NCBI GenBank assembly: GCA_016464795.1
Contig: JAEKNN010000058.1
Coordinates: 64,966 to 110,459, forward strand
Direction: 5' to 3'
Source: Candidatus Amunia macphersoniae
Lineage (GTDB): Bacteria; Chloroflexota; Dormibacteria; Aeolococcales; Aeolococcaceae
DNA length: 45,494 bases
Made by a program: the position numbers and the translations under genes
Shown: in pieces, positions 7,802 through 15,847 of the stretch
How positions within the stretch are numbered: position 1 is the stretch's first letter
How the letters are laid out: each line of letters begins with the position of its first letter
The notes under the pieces: generated by a model
Told to the model about the DNA's origin: nothing
Seen by the model: the letters and a program-made list of their open reading frames with translations, nothing else
The model's database searches: none

Positions 7802-9067
7802 CTACACCTTCATCGTCTTGAGGACTCGGCGCATCAGGCCGCCCAGTGGCTGGTCGGCGTCGTCCTCGATCGAGATGGCGTGGTGGGCCAGCCCCATCGG
7901 GGTGACGTCCTGACTGCCCACCAGCAGACCTGTGCTGTCGAAGACGCGGTGCACGTCATTTGGCCCCAGCACTCGAACGGCCGGCGCGTGCCTCATCCGC
8001 AGAGACTGCGCCCAGTCGAGCGCGCTCAGCTGCTGGGCGACCTCAGGAAGGGCGGCACCGCCGCCGGCCAGGTAGATGCTGGCCGGCAGCTGCTCGCCGC
8101 CGGTCAGCTCCTCGAGGGTGAGCGACACACCCTGCGCCAGCACCTCGGCCGTCGGGGTCAACGCCTGGTGGGCGAGCGCGCGCTGCTCGGGGGCGAGGCG
8201 GCCCTCGCCGTGCGAGACCTTGTAGCGCTCGGCCTCTCCCATCGAGACCTGCAGCTCGCCGGCCAGGCGCTTGGTGAACGACCGACCCCCGAGCGCGAAC
8301 ATCCGAGTTGCCTCGATCCCGCCGTTGCGCACCAGGGCCACGTCGGTGGTGCCGCCCCCGATGTCCACGAAGATGCCGCCGCGCTCCTCGATGTCCTCGG
8401 TGTTGCAGCCGCGCGCCAGCGCATACGGTTCGGCGACGGTGGCCACCACCTCGAGGTCGAGCTCCTGGGCGATGGTCTGGAGGGCGCCGACGTGGTGCAG
8501 CGGCGCGAACGTGTTGAAGACGGTGATGTCAACAACGTTTCCCTGGAAGTCGATGGGGTTGGTCACCGCATACCCGTCGATGCGCACCGAGGTGATCGTG
8601 CTGTGGACCAGCTTGACGTTGACCTCGGCGACCCCCAGCTCGTGCGACATCTGGCGCACCGCTTCCTTGAGAGCACGCCGTTGGACCGCCTGCAGAGCGG
8701 TGGCGAGGTCCGCCTGGGTGATCCGAGCCTGGGGCTGCGGCCGCGGCATGGTCATGCTGGTGCTGAAGCCGCGGACCTGCTCACCGGCGATGCCCATGAC
8801 GGCCTGTCCGGGCACCACCTCGCACATGTCCTCGGCTTCGGTGAGCGCCCTGTCGCAGTTGTCGATCACCGACTGGATGTCGGCGACGGCTCCGCCCTGC
8901 ATGTCGCTGAGCGCCTGACGGATGCGCGAGGCGCCGATGATGATGCCCTTGTCCTCCTCGCGCTTGACGATCAGCGCCTTGACGAACTCGGTGCCGATGT
9001 CGAGGACTGTGTAGTGGGTGTTGAACTCAGCGCGGCGGCGGAGCAGGGAGAACTTGCGCTTGCTCAT
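7802..9067 (-). CDS. FtsA/PilM-like actin-fold ATPase
   Basis: This 421-residue protein has the actin/Hsp70 ATPase core of the FtsA/PilM/MreB superfamily. Phosphate-1 motif VLDIGTEFVK lies at 21-30, an SHS2-like insertion at about 85-190, phosphate-2 motif VDIGGGTTDVAL at 234-245, and the adenosine motif YLAGGGAALP at 332-341. The last residues (GGLMRRVLKTMKV) form a basic amphipathic tail like the membrane-targeting helix of FtsA. It is not evidently the cell-division ftsA, because no ftsZ, ftsQ or mur gene is nearby. Its ATG overlaps the alaS stop (ATGA), and the bitopic baseplate-J-like protein follows at once. A scaffold that links the membrane protein to cytosolic filaments is plausible but unproven. 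Confidence 0.85.
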   Translation of the reverse strand: MSKRKFSLLRRRAEFNTHYTVLDIGTEFVKALIVKREEDKGIIIGASRIRQALSDMQGGAVADIQSVIDNCDRALTEAEDMCEVVPGQAVMGIAGEQVRGFSTSMTMPRPQPQARITQADLATALQAVQRRALKEAVRQMSHELGVAEVNVKLVHSTITSVRIDGYAVTNPIDFQGNVVDITVFNTFAPLHHVGALQTIAQELDLEVVATVAEPYALARGCNTEDIEERGGIFVDIGGGTTDVALVRNGGIEATRMFALGGRSFTKRLAGELQVSMGEAERYKVSHGEGRLAPEQRALAHQALTPTAEVLAQGVSLTLEELTGGEQLPASIYLAGGGAALPEVAQQLSALDWAQSLRMRHAPAVRVLGPNDVHRVFDSTGLLVGSQDVTPMGLAHHAISIEDDADQPLGGLMRRVLKTMKV

Positions 9068-11676
9068 GGCTCATCTCCGCCGGCCTGCCGTCGCACCGTG
9101 TCGCGGATGCCGGAGAGGGCGCTCTGCCGCTGCACGAGGTCCTTGATGCCGCCCCGACCGAAGCCGGCATGGCCACCCCCCTTGGCGCCCATCAGCTGGG
9201 CGGCCGCCTTCGCCAGGTCGCCGGCGCGGATGTGGCGCGCCTGCGCCGCCGGGCCGACCTTGATGGCGAAGGTGTCACGGCCCATCACCACGGCCACCCC
9301 ATCGCCACCAAGCTGTTCGGCGAAGAGGCGGTCGATGACGTCGACGATGGCCTGCGCGTCGGCGTCGGACTCGACCAGCAGCACCGCGTAGGCGACGCCC
9401 CCGAGATCCTCCACCTTCGATGGCACCGCCGGCAGCGCCAGGCCGCCACCGCGACGCCTTGCCTCCTCGAGCTCCTTGGCGCCGCGGCGCACCTGCTCCT
9501 GGAGGCCGGCGACCCGCTCGGGCACCTCGGCCGGCCGTGCACGCAGGGCGCGGGCGGCGCTGAGCAGCGCCTCACCGGTCTCCTGCCAGCGCCGCTCCGC
9601 AGCCTCGCCCGCCACCATCTCGATGCGGCGCACGCCCTGGCCGATGCTGCTCTCTCCCACGATGATGGCGGCGCCGACATCGCCGGTGCGGTTCACATGA
9701 GTACCCCCGCAGAGCTCGCGCGACCAGCCTCCGAAGTCGACCACGCGAACACTCTCGGTGTACTTCTCGTCGATCAGCGCGATGGCGCCGCTCGCCTTTG
9801 CCTCCGACAGCGGCATCTGGTCGACGCTGCGTCGCAGGTTGGCTCGGATGTTGTGGTTGACCCGCGCCTCGATGTCGCGGAGCTCGTCGCGGGTCAGCGC
9901 GCGGTTGAACGAGAAGTCGAAGGTGCTGTGCTCGGGCCCCACGTAGGAGCCCCGCTGCACGATCCCGGCGCCGAGCACCTCGCGCAGGGCCTGGTTGAGG
10001 AAGTGGGTGGCGCTGTGGTGGCGTGCCACCCGGCTGCGGCGGTCGGCGTCGACGACGGCCCGGACGGCGATTCCGGTGGCGAGCGTTCCCTCCTCGACGC
10101 GCACCGAGTGGAGACGGGCGCCGCCGGCATGGGTGGTGCCGAGCACACTGGCCCGTCCGCCCTCGAAGCGCAGCTCCCCGATGTCCCCGACCTGGCCGCC
10201 GGCCTCCGCGTAGAAGGGGCTGGTGTCCAGGATCACGACGTCCGCGAGGCCAGCCTCCACGGCCTCGGTCTCCTCCGAGCCGCCGATGCGCACCACGGCG
10301 GCGTCGGCCTCGAGCGTGTCGTAGCCGACGAACCGCGTGTCGGGGAGCTGAGGGCCGCCCTCGAAGCCCACCTGCAGGTGGGCGGCACGGCTGCGCGCGC
10401 GTTGCGCGGCCATGGCGGCGTCGAAGCCCGCGCGGTCGACGGCCACCCCCCGCTCGGCGGCCATCTCGGCCGTCACCTCGATGGGCAGACCGTAGGTGTC
10501 ATGGAGCCGGAATGCCTCGTCTCCGGGGATGGTTGCGGACCCTGTGTCGAGCAGGACCGCGAGCCGGTCAGTGCCCGCGTCCAGGGTTCGTGTGAACGCC
10601 TCCTCCTCGGTCCCGAGGGTGCTCTCGACGAGCTCGCGGTTCTCGGCGATCTCAGGGTAGACGTCACCCATGATCGCCATCACCGCGGCCACGCCGGGGA
10701 CCAGGCCGCCGCGGAGGCCGACGCGCCTGCCGTGGACCAGGGCACGCCGGATCAGGCGACGGAGCACGTAGCCCCGGGCTTCGTTGCCCGGCACCACCCC
10801 ATCGGCGATCAGGAAGGTCGCCGCTCGGACGTGGTCGGCGAGCACGTGCAGGCCGGCCACCCGCTGCGAACCGGGAACCGCACCGCTGCGGGCTGCAAAG
10901 TTGGCGACGATGTCGCGGAACAGGTCGGTCTCGTAGTTGCTCCGCACCCCTTGGACGACGGCCACCAGCCGGTCGAGCCCCAAACCAGTGTCGACAGTTG
11001 GCTTGGGCAGTGGGGTTCTCCGGCCCGTCTCGTCCTGGTCGAACTCCATGAACACCAGGTTCCAGATCTCCACCCAGCGGTCGCCGGCACACTCATCGTC
11101 GGGGCGGCAGTTGGCGCGTCCGCACGAGCAGCGCCCCCCCCAGTCCCAGTAGATCTCGCTGTCGTAGCCGCAGGGACCGGTAGGCCCCGCCTGCCACCAA
11201 TTGTCGGTCAGCCGGGCGATGTGATCCCCAGGCACCCCGACCTCCCGCCAGATTCGCTCTGATTCGGCATCCTCGGGATAGATGCTGGGCCACAGTCGGG
11301 CCGCATCGAGGCCGTAGCCCTCGGTGAGGAGAGTCCACGCAAGCCTGATCGCGTCCTCTTTGAAGTAGTCCCCGATCGACCAGTTGCCGAGCATCTCGAA
11401 GAAGGTCTGATGAGTGGCATCACCGACCTCGGCGATGTCGTCCCACCGCAGCCCCTGTCCGCGAAAGCACTTCTGGCACGAGGCCAGCCGCGGGGACGGC
11501 GGGGTCAGCTCACCGGTGATGTATCGCTTGAGAGGCACCATCCCGGCCACGGTGAAGAGCAGGGACGGATCGTCATGCGTGATCAGTGACGCGCTCGGCA
11601 GACGATGGTGTCCGTGGTCTTCGAAGTAGGTGAGAAAGCGTTCCCGGATCTCGTAGCTGCGCAAACGACAGTCCAT
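9064..11676 (-). CDS. alaS: Alanyl-tRNA synthetase
   Basis: This 870-residue class II synthetase charges tRNA-Ala and edits mischarged Ser/Gly-tRNA-Ala. The catalytic core starts at once (YEIRERFLTYFEDHGH, then FFEMLGNWSIGDYF). The editing site has HSATH and CGGTH zinc-binding motifs, and the C-terminal DHHA1-type C-Ala domain ends in GAKGGGHAGFGRGG. A Cys-rich insert (CSCGRANC) is as in other AlaRS. I chose ATG at 11676 because conserved sequence begins there; a longer open frame continues 20 codons upstream but reads as low-complexity, non-conserved sequence. A -10-like box lies 60 nt upstream. alaS heads the long coupled operon that runs into mltG and the aro genes. Confidence 0.97.
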   Translation of the reverse strand: MDCRLRSYEIRERFLTYFEDHGHHRLPSASLITHDDPSLLFTVAGMVPLKRYITGELTPPSPRLASCQKCFRGQGLRWDDIAEVGDATHQTFFEMLGNWSIGDYFKEDAIRLAWTLLTEGYGLDAARLWPSIYPEDAESERIWREVGVPGDHIARLTDNWWQAGPTGPCGYDSEIYWDWGGRCSCGRANCRPDDECAGDRWVEIWNLVFMEFDQDETGRRTPLPKPTVDTGLGLDRLVAVVQGVRSNYETDLFRDIVANFAARSGAVPGSQRVAGLHVLADHVRAATFLIADGVVPGNEARGYVLRRLIRRALVHGRRVGLRGGLVPGVAAVMAIMGDVYPEIAENRELVESTLGTEEEAFTRTLDAGTDRLAVLLDTGSATIPGDEAFRLHDTYGLPIEVTAEMAAERGVAVDRAGFDAAMAAQRARSRAAHLQVGFEGGPQLPDTRFVGYDTLEADAAVVRIGGSEETEAVEAGLADVVILDTSPFYAEAGGQVGDIGELRFEGGRASVLGTTHAGGARLHSVRVEEGTLATGIAVRAVVDADRRSRVARHHSATHFLNQALREVLGAGIVQRGSYVGPEHSTFDFSFNRALTRDELRDIEARVNHNIRANLRRSVDQMPLSEAKASGAIALIDEKYTESVRVVDFGGWSRELCGGTHVNRTGDVGAAIIVGESSIGQGVRRIEMVAGEAAERRWQETGEALLSAARALRARPAEVPERVAGLQEQVRRGAKELEEARRRGGGLALPAVPSKVEDLGGVAYAVLLVESDADAQAIVDVIDRLFAEQLGGDGVAVVMGRDTFAIKVGPAAQARHIRAGDLAKAAAQLMGAKGGGHAGFGRGGIKDLVQRQSALSGIRDTVRRQAGGDEP

Positions 11677-11735
11677 TTGTGTGCGGCGTGTGTGCGGCCC
11701 GGGCACGACCCCATGGCTGCGGGGAAATCGCCCCA

Positions 11736-11741
11736 ATTGTA
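11736..11741 (-). promoter_or_regulatory. Candidate -10 box for the alaS operon
   Basis: The minus strand reads TACAAT here, close to the TATAAT consensus, inside the 96-nt gap between the sigma gene and alaS. A start point about 7 nt downstream would give a leader of roughly 50 nt. I see no good -35 at the usual distance. No T-box-like specifier structure fits in so short a leader. Confidence 0.4.
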
Positions 11742-11772
11742 ACCGGTCCCTGCGAATACGCCCGCTTGCCGG

Positions 11773-12624
11773 TCACACGGTGGCCGCGTCTCCCATCTTC
11801 CGGCGGAGGTGCTCGACGGCCGCTCGCTGCAGGCGTGAGACGTGCATCTGCGATATCCCCAGGCGCTTGGCGACCTCGGTCTGAGGGAGCTCGTCGACGA
11901 AGCGCAGGGCCATGATCTCCCGCTCGCGGGGATTGAGGTGGGCCATCGCCTGCTCGAGGATCGAGCGCATCTCCACTCGATCGAGGTTGCTGTCCTCCGC
12001 GCCCAGCCGGTCACCGATGGTGGCGATCTCGTCAGTGCGGCCGCCCGGTGATGCCTCGAGTGACAGGGTGTGTTGCGCCGGTGACACCTCGAGTGCGGCT
12101 AGCACCTCCTCGGGCTCGAGCCCCAGCCTCTGGCCGATCTCTGTAATGGTCGGGGACCGCCCCAGCTCGCCGCTCAGCTGCTGGGAGGCGGCGTTGACCC
12201 GGAGCAGGTTCTCCTGAAGGCGGCGCGGCACTCGCACTGCCCACGAGCGGTCACGGAAGTACCGGCGGATCTCCCCCATGATGGTGGGGGTGGCAAAGGT
12301 GCTGAACTCGTTCTCGAGCGAGGGATCGAACCGCTCGATGGCGTTGATCAGCCCCAGGAAGCCCACCTGCTCGATGTCCTCGAGCGGCTCACCCCGATTG
12401 GCGAAGCGGCGCGCGATGAAGTGGACGAGGTCAGAGTTGAGCTCCACCAGACGCTCGCGGACGTCGGGGTCGTGACGCTCGCGATAGTCGCGCAGCAGCT
12501 GGCGCACCAGATCGCGACGCGCGCTCGGCACCGCCTTGGCGATGGTTCGGACGCGCGCTGTGCTCTCTGGCTTCGCGGGGCTCTCCGTCCTGGGCACCCC
12601 GGCGTCCGGGGGCAGGAGCGTCAA
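11773..12624 (-). CDS. RNA polymerase sigma factor, SigB/SigF/SigG family
   Basis: This 283-residue group 3 sigma-70 protein resembles SigB/SigF stress or sporulation factors. Region 2 spans about 55-128 (DLVHFIARRFANRG, EDIEQVGFLGLINAIERFDP, FSTFATPTIMGEIRRYFRD), region 3 about 135-200 (PRRLQEN, then ITEIGQRLGL), and region 4 about 222-278 (LNPREREIMALRF, then QTEVAKRLGISQMHVSRLQR). No large region 1.1 is present. The start is taken as TTG at 12624, overlapping the stop of the RsbW-like gene (TTGA); GTG at 12597 is an alternative. Gene order and overlap indicate co-translation with its probable anti-sigma partner. A promoter of sigma-B type in front of the pair suggests self-activation. Confidence 0.93.
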   Translation of the reverse strand: MTLLPPDAGVPRTESPAKPESTARVRTIAKAVPSARRDLVRQLLRDYRERHDPDVRERLVELNSDLVHFIARRFANRGEPLEDIEQVGFLGLINAIERFDPSLENEFSTFATPTIMGEIRRYFRDRSWAVRVPRRLQENLLRVNAASQQLSGELGRSPTITEIGQRLGLEPEEVLAALEVSPAQHTLSLEASPGGRTDEIATIGDRLGAEDSNLDRVEMRSILEQAMAHLNPREREIMALRFVDELPQTEVAKRLGISQMHVSRLQRAAVEHLRRKMGDAATV

Positions 12625-13079
12625 GATGCTTTGTATTTCGTCAGCCGGACACGCAGACCGCCGGTGCGCTCGTCGACCCTGTAGCTGTGGTCGTCGACGA
12701 ACAGCCCCATGAGCCGCAGCGCCAGGTCGGTGGCGGCGGCCACCTCCTGCCGCTCGCGCTCAACCGCCTGGGCCACCACACGGCGTCTGGCTGCGGCCGC
12801 CTCGGCCACCACCTGACGGGTGCAGCTGCTTTGAACCTGCACCTCGAGGCGTTCGGCCTCGACGGTGAAGCTCAGCCGGATCTGTCCCACCCCGGCGCCG
12901 CCAACCCGCGTGGTGCAGGCGATGGCATTCTCGCACGCCTGGGCGACAGCGATGGTGAGGTCGTGCACCGCCTCGACGTCGAAACCCGCGACCGCGGCGA
13001 AGGCCGAGGCGGCGCGCTTGGCGACGACTATGTAGGCGGGGTCGGCCGGCAGACGGAGCTCGGACGTGGTCTGTGTCAT
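12621..13079 (-). CDS. RsbW-like anti-sigma factor with degenerate ATP-binding motifs
   Basis: This 152-residue protein has an HATPase_c-type fold like RsbW/SpoIIAB. The N-terminal part matches the family (LPADPAYIVVAKRAASAFA, then VAQACENAI with the N-box Asn51). The G1 box (DxGxG) is not visible: the expected strand reads VQVQSSCTRQ, followed by a long Ala/Arg/Glu helix (about 88-115). The G2 glycines are also missing from DLALRLMGLFVDD. It may bind the sigma factor without acting as a kinase. I chose ATG at 13079 because homology begins there and a sigma-B-type promoter ends 12 nt before it, implying an almost leaderless mRNA. It is directly coupled to the downstream sigma gene. Confidence 0.8.
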   Translation of the reverse strand: MTQTTSELRLPADPAYIVVAKRAASAFAAVAGFDVEAVHDLTIAVAQACENAIACTTRVGGAGVGQIRLSFTVEAERLEVQVQSSCTRQVVAEAAAARRRVVAQAVERERQEVAAATDLALRLMGLFVDDHSYRVDERTGGLRVRLTKYKAS

Positions 13080-13091
13080 CCCGGTTGAGAA

Positions 13092-13117
13092 ATACCCCTT
13101 GTCAGCGCTTGTCAAAC
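13092..13117 (-). promoter_or_regulatory. Sigma-B/sigma-F-type promoter of the anti-sigma/sigma operon
   Basis: On the minus strand GTTTGA (13117-13112) is followed after exactly 14 nt by GGGTAT (13097-13092). This closely matches the known sigma-B/sigma-F family promoter pattern, GTTT with a 12-16 nt spacer and GGGTA(A/T). It lies 12 nt before the ATG of the RsbW-like gene and overlaps the 3' end of the preceding 63-residue reading frame. Because the operon encodes a SigB/SigF-like factor, positive autoregulation is the natural reading. Confidence 0.65.
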
Positions 13118-13293
13118 TGCCCTGCGTCGGATCGTGCCAGGAGACGCTCGGCCGTTGCCCGGCCCTCGGCGATGGCGTCGTCGATGTCCCGGCCGAGCTG
13201 TCGGCGCGGGACAGCGCCGCCACGCCAGTAGACAGCCGCGCCCGCCACGGCGGCGACTGCGAGAAGCGCGGATCGACCGGTCGGGAAACGCAC
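13102..13293 (-). CDS. Small membrane-anchored protein, unknown function
   Basis: This is a 63-residue open frame starting GTG at 13293. It has a hydrophobic, probably membrane-spanning segment at about residues 8-23 (SALLAVAAVAGAAVYW) and a charged helical tail (RDIDDAIAEGRATAERLLA). The shape, a short anchor plus an amphipathic helix, looks like a real small protein rather than a shadow frame, and no other gene competes for the stretch. I do not recognise a family. It lies between another small membrane protein and the RsbW-like gene, all in one direction, so it may belong to the same stress regulon. The sigma-B-type promoter overlaps its last codons. Confidence 0.5.
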   Translation of the reverse strand: MRFPTGRSALLAVAAVAGAAVYWRGGAVPRRQLGRDIDDAIAEGRATAERLLARSDAGQFDKR

Positions 13294-13322
13294 GAGGCTT
13301 CTCCGTGGCTGGTGAGCCCCGA

Positions 13323-13586
13323 TTATCGACGACCCAGCCGTCGCGGAGCGGCAAGCACCAGTCCGGCCGCTTCGACAGCGGCGATCCCGGCGGCGTCAGC
13401 GATCGGGTGCACCACCCCGACCGCAGGGCCGCCATGGCCGCCCAGCGCCACCAGCTCCGCGCCGAGCAGGCCGGCCGCAGCGCAGACGACGGCCAGTGGA
13501 TAGTTGCCGCGTCGGGGCACGAGCACGCGAGTTGCCTGGGCTCCGATGGCAACGATCAGCGCGGCGAGGAGGATGCCAGGGCTCAC
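13323..13586 (-). CDS. Small hydrophobic membrane protein, GlsB/YeaQ-like topology
   Basis: This is an 87-residue frame starting GTG at 13586, with three hydrophobic segments at about 3-20, 30-48 and 60-79. A short basic, Pro-containing turn (VLVPRRGNYP) follows the first helix. That layout, size and Gly/Ala-rich helices recall the GlsB/YeaQ/YmgE transglycosylase-associated family of stress-linked membrane proteins, but the resemblance is weak. It is the first gene after a 473-nt gap and lies upstream of the small anchored protein and the sigma operon. No clear promoter or ribosome-binding site was found. Confidence 0.5.
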   Translation of the reverse strand: MSPGILLAALIVAIGAQATRVLVPRRGNYPLAVVCAAAGLLGAELVALGGHGGPAVGVVHPIADAAGIAAVEAAGLVLAAPRRLGRR

Positions 13587-14059
13587 CGCTCAGAGAGACA
13601 GTGGAGTAAGGCGGAGGTTGATGACCCATGCATCCACCTATCCTCGCCGATCTCGGCGTCGGCTTCTGCGCGCGCTCGGTCATGCATGGATCGATGCACT
13701 CCCTGGTGTGCTCGGCGCCTCCTTGACCTCGCCGGTCGATGCGGCGCCTGGGACACCAACTTCCGCCCCACTCCAGTAGAGGACACTCGTGGGCAGCGGT
13801 GGCGAGCGCCGATCAGGCTGCTCACGTGGCCCCCGGCGGCCGCGCCATCCCCGGGGCTGAGCCCGAGTAACCAGGTGGGATCCCGCACGGCGCCTTCCCC
13901 CATCCACGCGCACGTTGCGGAGGCTCGAGGTCCGGCGAGCGATATGAGGTTCCCGATGCGTTTGATGTTGGTCCAGCCGCATGGTGAGACGGCAGCGACC
14001 AGCCGGGTGCCGCGTGCGATCCTACCGCACAGCTGCCGGGATCAACCCTCGCGGACTTG
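13587..14059. other. 473-nt stretch without a recognisable gene
   Basis: This lies between the aspS stop and the 87-residue membrane protein gene. Open frames here on either strand look like random high-GC sequence. There is no tRNA T-arm, no tmRNA or RNase P RNA core motif, and no clean terminator. Small features only: a 5-bp hairpin (GTGCG/CGCAC) around a TAGGAT box near 14020-14035 on the minus strand, which could be a -10 element, and an 8-bp inverted repeat CCATGCAT/ATGCATGG (13626-13633 and 13682-13689). It may hold the promoter of the small-membrane-protein operon or a small RNA. Confidence 0.5.
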
Positions 14060-15847
14060 TCACGTTTGTGTTGCCGGGGGCGTCGGGCTCACGGTCAGGC
14101 CGAGCTCGGCGAGCTGGGCCACGTCCACCGGGGCGGGCGCGCCGGTCATCGGCTCCTGCGCCTGCTGGTTCTTCGGGAAGGCGAGGACATCGCGAATGTT
14201 CTCCTCGCCGAGCCCCTCCATGACCAGGCGCTCGATTCCCGCCGCGAAACCGCCGTGCGGGGGGACACCGTACTGGAACGCCTCGAGCAGGAATCCGAAC
14301 TTTCCCTCCGCGGTCTGCGCGTCGATGCCCATGACTGCGAAGACGCGTTCCTGGATCGCCGGATCGGTGATCCGGATGCTGCCGCTGCCCAGCTCGCGAC
14401 CGTTGAGCACGATGTCGTAGGCACGCGACCTGATCCGCAGGGGCTCGCTCTCGAGCAGGTCCACGTCGTCGGCGTGGAGCATGGTGAAGGGGTGGTGCAG
14501 CGGGGTCACCTCACCGGTCTCCTGGTCACGCTCGAACATCGGGAACTCGGTGACCCAGATCATCGCCATCTTTTCCGGGTCGGCCATCGCTCGCTCCCGG
14601 GCGAGCTGGTTGCGCAGCGCGCCCAGCGACGCGGCCACCACCGGGGGGCGGTCAGCGACCATCAGGACCGCATCACCCACAGCCGCGCCGGCGATCTCAC
14701 CGATGGCGGCCAGCTCCGCCTCGCTGAAGAACTTGGCGATCCCGCCCTGCCAGCCGTCCTGGCGGTGCCAGAGGTAGGCGAGGCCGCGCGCCCTGAAGGT
14801 GCGCACCACCTCGGTGAGCCTGCCCTCGATGTCGCTGCGGCTGAGGTCGGCGCCCCCGGGGACGGCGATTCCCTTGACCACACCTCCGCCGGCCACGGCG
14901 TCGGCGAAGACGCGGAAGCTGCTGCCGCGTACGGCGTCGGTCAGGTCGCGAAGCTCCATGCCAAAGCGCACGTCGGGCTTGTCGACACCGTAGCGATCCA
15001 TCGCCTGGTGCCAGGTCAGCCGCGGGAACGGGGTGACGATGGTTCCGCGGAAGCCACTCGCCGACCAGGCCGAGGAGATGGCGCGTTCGAGGACGGCGAA
15101 GACGTCCTCCTCGTCGACGAACGACATCTCGATATCGAGCTGGGTGAACTCCGGCTGGCGATCGGCGCGAAGATCCTCGTCGCGCATGCAGCGGGCGATC
15201 TGGAAGTACCTGTCGAGGCCCGCCACCATGCACAGCTGCTTGTAGAGCTGAGGCGATTGAGGGAGGGCGTAGAAGCTCCCGGGTTGCAGCCGGCTGGGCA
15301 CCAGGTAGTCGCGGGCCCCCTCGGGGGTGGCGCGGATCATCATCGGGGTCTCGATCTCGGTGAAGCCCATCTCGCCCATGACCGAGCGCAGATGGGATAT
15401 GAAACGCGCCCGGCTGCGCAGGTTGCGCTGCAGGCGTGGCCTGCGCAGGTCGAGGTAGCGATGACGCAGGCGCAGCGCCTCCTCCACCTCGGTGTCCTCA
15501 TTGATCGGGAATGGCGGTGTCCTGGCGATCGACAGCACCTGGCATTCGTCCGCGTACATCTCCACCTCACCGGTGTCGCGGCGCGGGTTGACGTTGTGCG
15601 GGTCGCGGGTGCGCAGCTGGCCGCGCACTCGGAGCACGTACTCGAGCCGAACCGCGTGTGCGGCCTGGTGTGCCGCAGCCGCCGTCTGCGGGTTGATGAC
15701 CACCTGCAGGATGCCCGTGTGGTCGCGCAGGTCGAGGAAGATCAGGCCGCCGTGGTCGCGCCGTCGATCCACCCAGCCAAAGATGGTCATCGTCTCGCCG
15801 GCGTCGGCGGCGCGCGGGAGGCCACAGCCGGTGCGCTCGACTGTCAT
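14060..15847 (-). CDS. aspS: Aspartyl-tRNA synthetase, bacterial type (probably non-discriminating)
   Basis: This 595-residue class II synthetase has an N-terminal OB-fold (FGWVDRRRDHGGLIFLDLRD), catalytic motifs (LRHRYLDLRRP, FYALPQSPQLYKQ, FQIARCMRDEDLRADRQPEFTQ in parts), the bacterial GAD insertion and the C-terminal motif 3 region (GFAAGIERLVM). His32 follows Asp31 in RRRDHGG. In studied bacterial AspRS, His at this place goes with the non-discriminating form, which also charges tRNA-Asn, and Leu with the discriminating form. This would imply GatCAB-dependent Asn-tRNA synthesis. The ATG at 15847 overlaps the hisS stop (ATGA), so hisS-aspS form an operon. Confidence 0.96.
   Translation of the reverse strand: MTVERTGCGLPRAADAGETMTIFGWVDRRRDHGGLIFLDLRDHTGILQVVINPQTAAAAHQAAHAVRLEYVLRVRGQLRTRDPHNVNPRRDTGEVEMYADECQVLSIARTPPFPINEDTEVEEALRLRHRYLDLRRPRLQRNLRSRARFISHLRSVMGEMGFTEIETPMMIRATPEGARDYLVPSRLQPGSFYALPQSPQLYKQLCMVAGLDRYFQIARCMRDEDLRADRQPEFTQLDIEMSFVDEEDVFAVLERAISSAWSASGFRGTIVTPFPRLTWHQAMDRYGVDKPDVRFGMELRDLTDAVRGSSFRVFADAVAGGGVVKGIAVPGGADLSRSDIEGRLTEVVRTFRARGLAYLWHRQDGWQGGIAKFFSEAELAAIGEIAGAAVGDAVLMVADRPPVVAASLGALRNQLARERAMADPEKMAMIWVTEFPMFERDQETGEVTPLHHPFTMLHADDVDLLESEPLRIRSRAYDIVLNGRELGSGSIRITDPAIQERVFAVMGIDAQTAEGKFGFLLEAFQYGVPPHGGFAAGIERLVMEGLGEENIRDVLAFPKNQQAQEPMTGAPAPVDVAQLAELGLTVSPTPPATQT

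Noticed and set aside
11677..11772. Possible T-box riboswitch in front of alaS
   Set aside because: The space is under 100 nt and shows no specifier loop, T-box sequence or terminator.
13626..13689. Inverted repeat CCATGCAT/ATGCATGG
   Set aside because: It is only 8 bp with a long loop and no T-run, so it is not a convincing terminator or operator.
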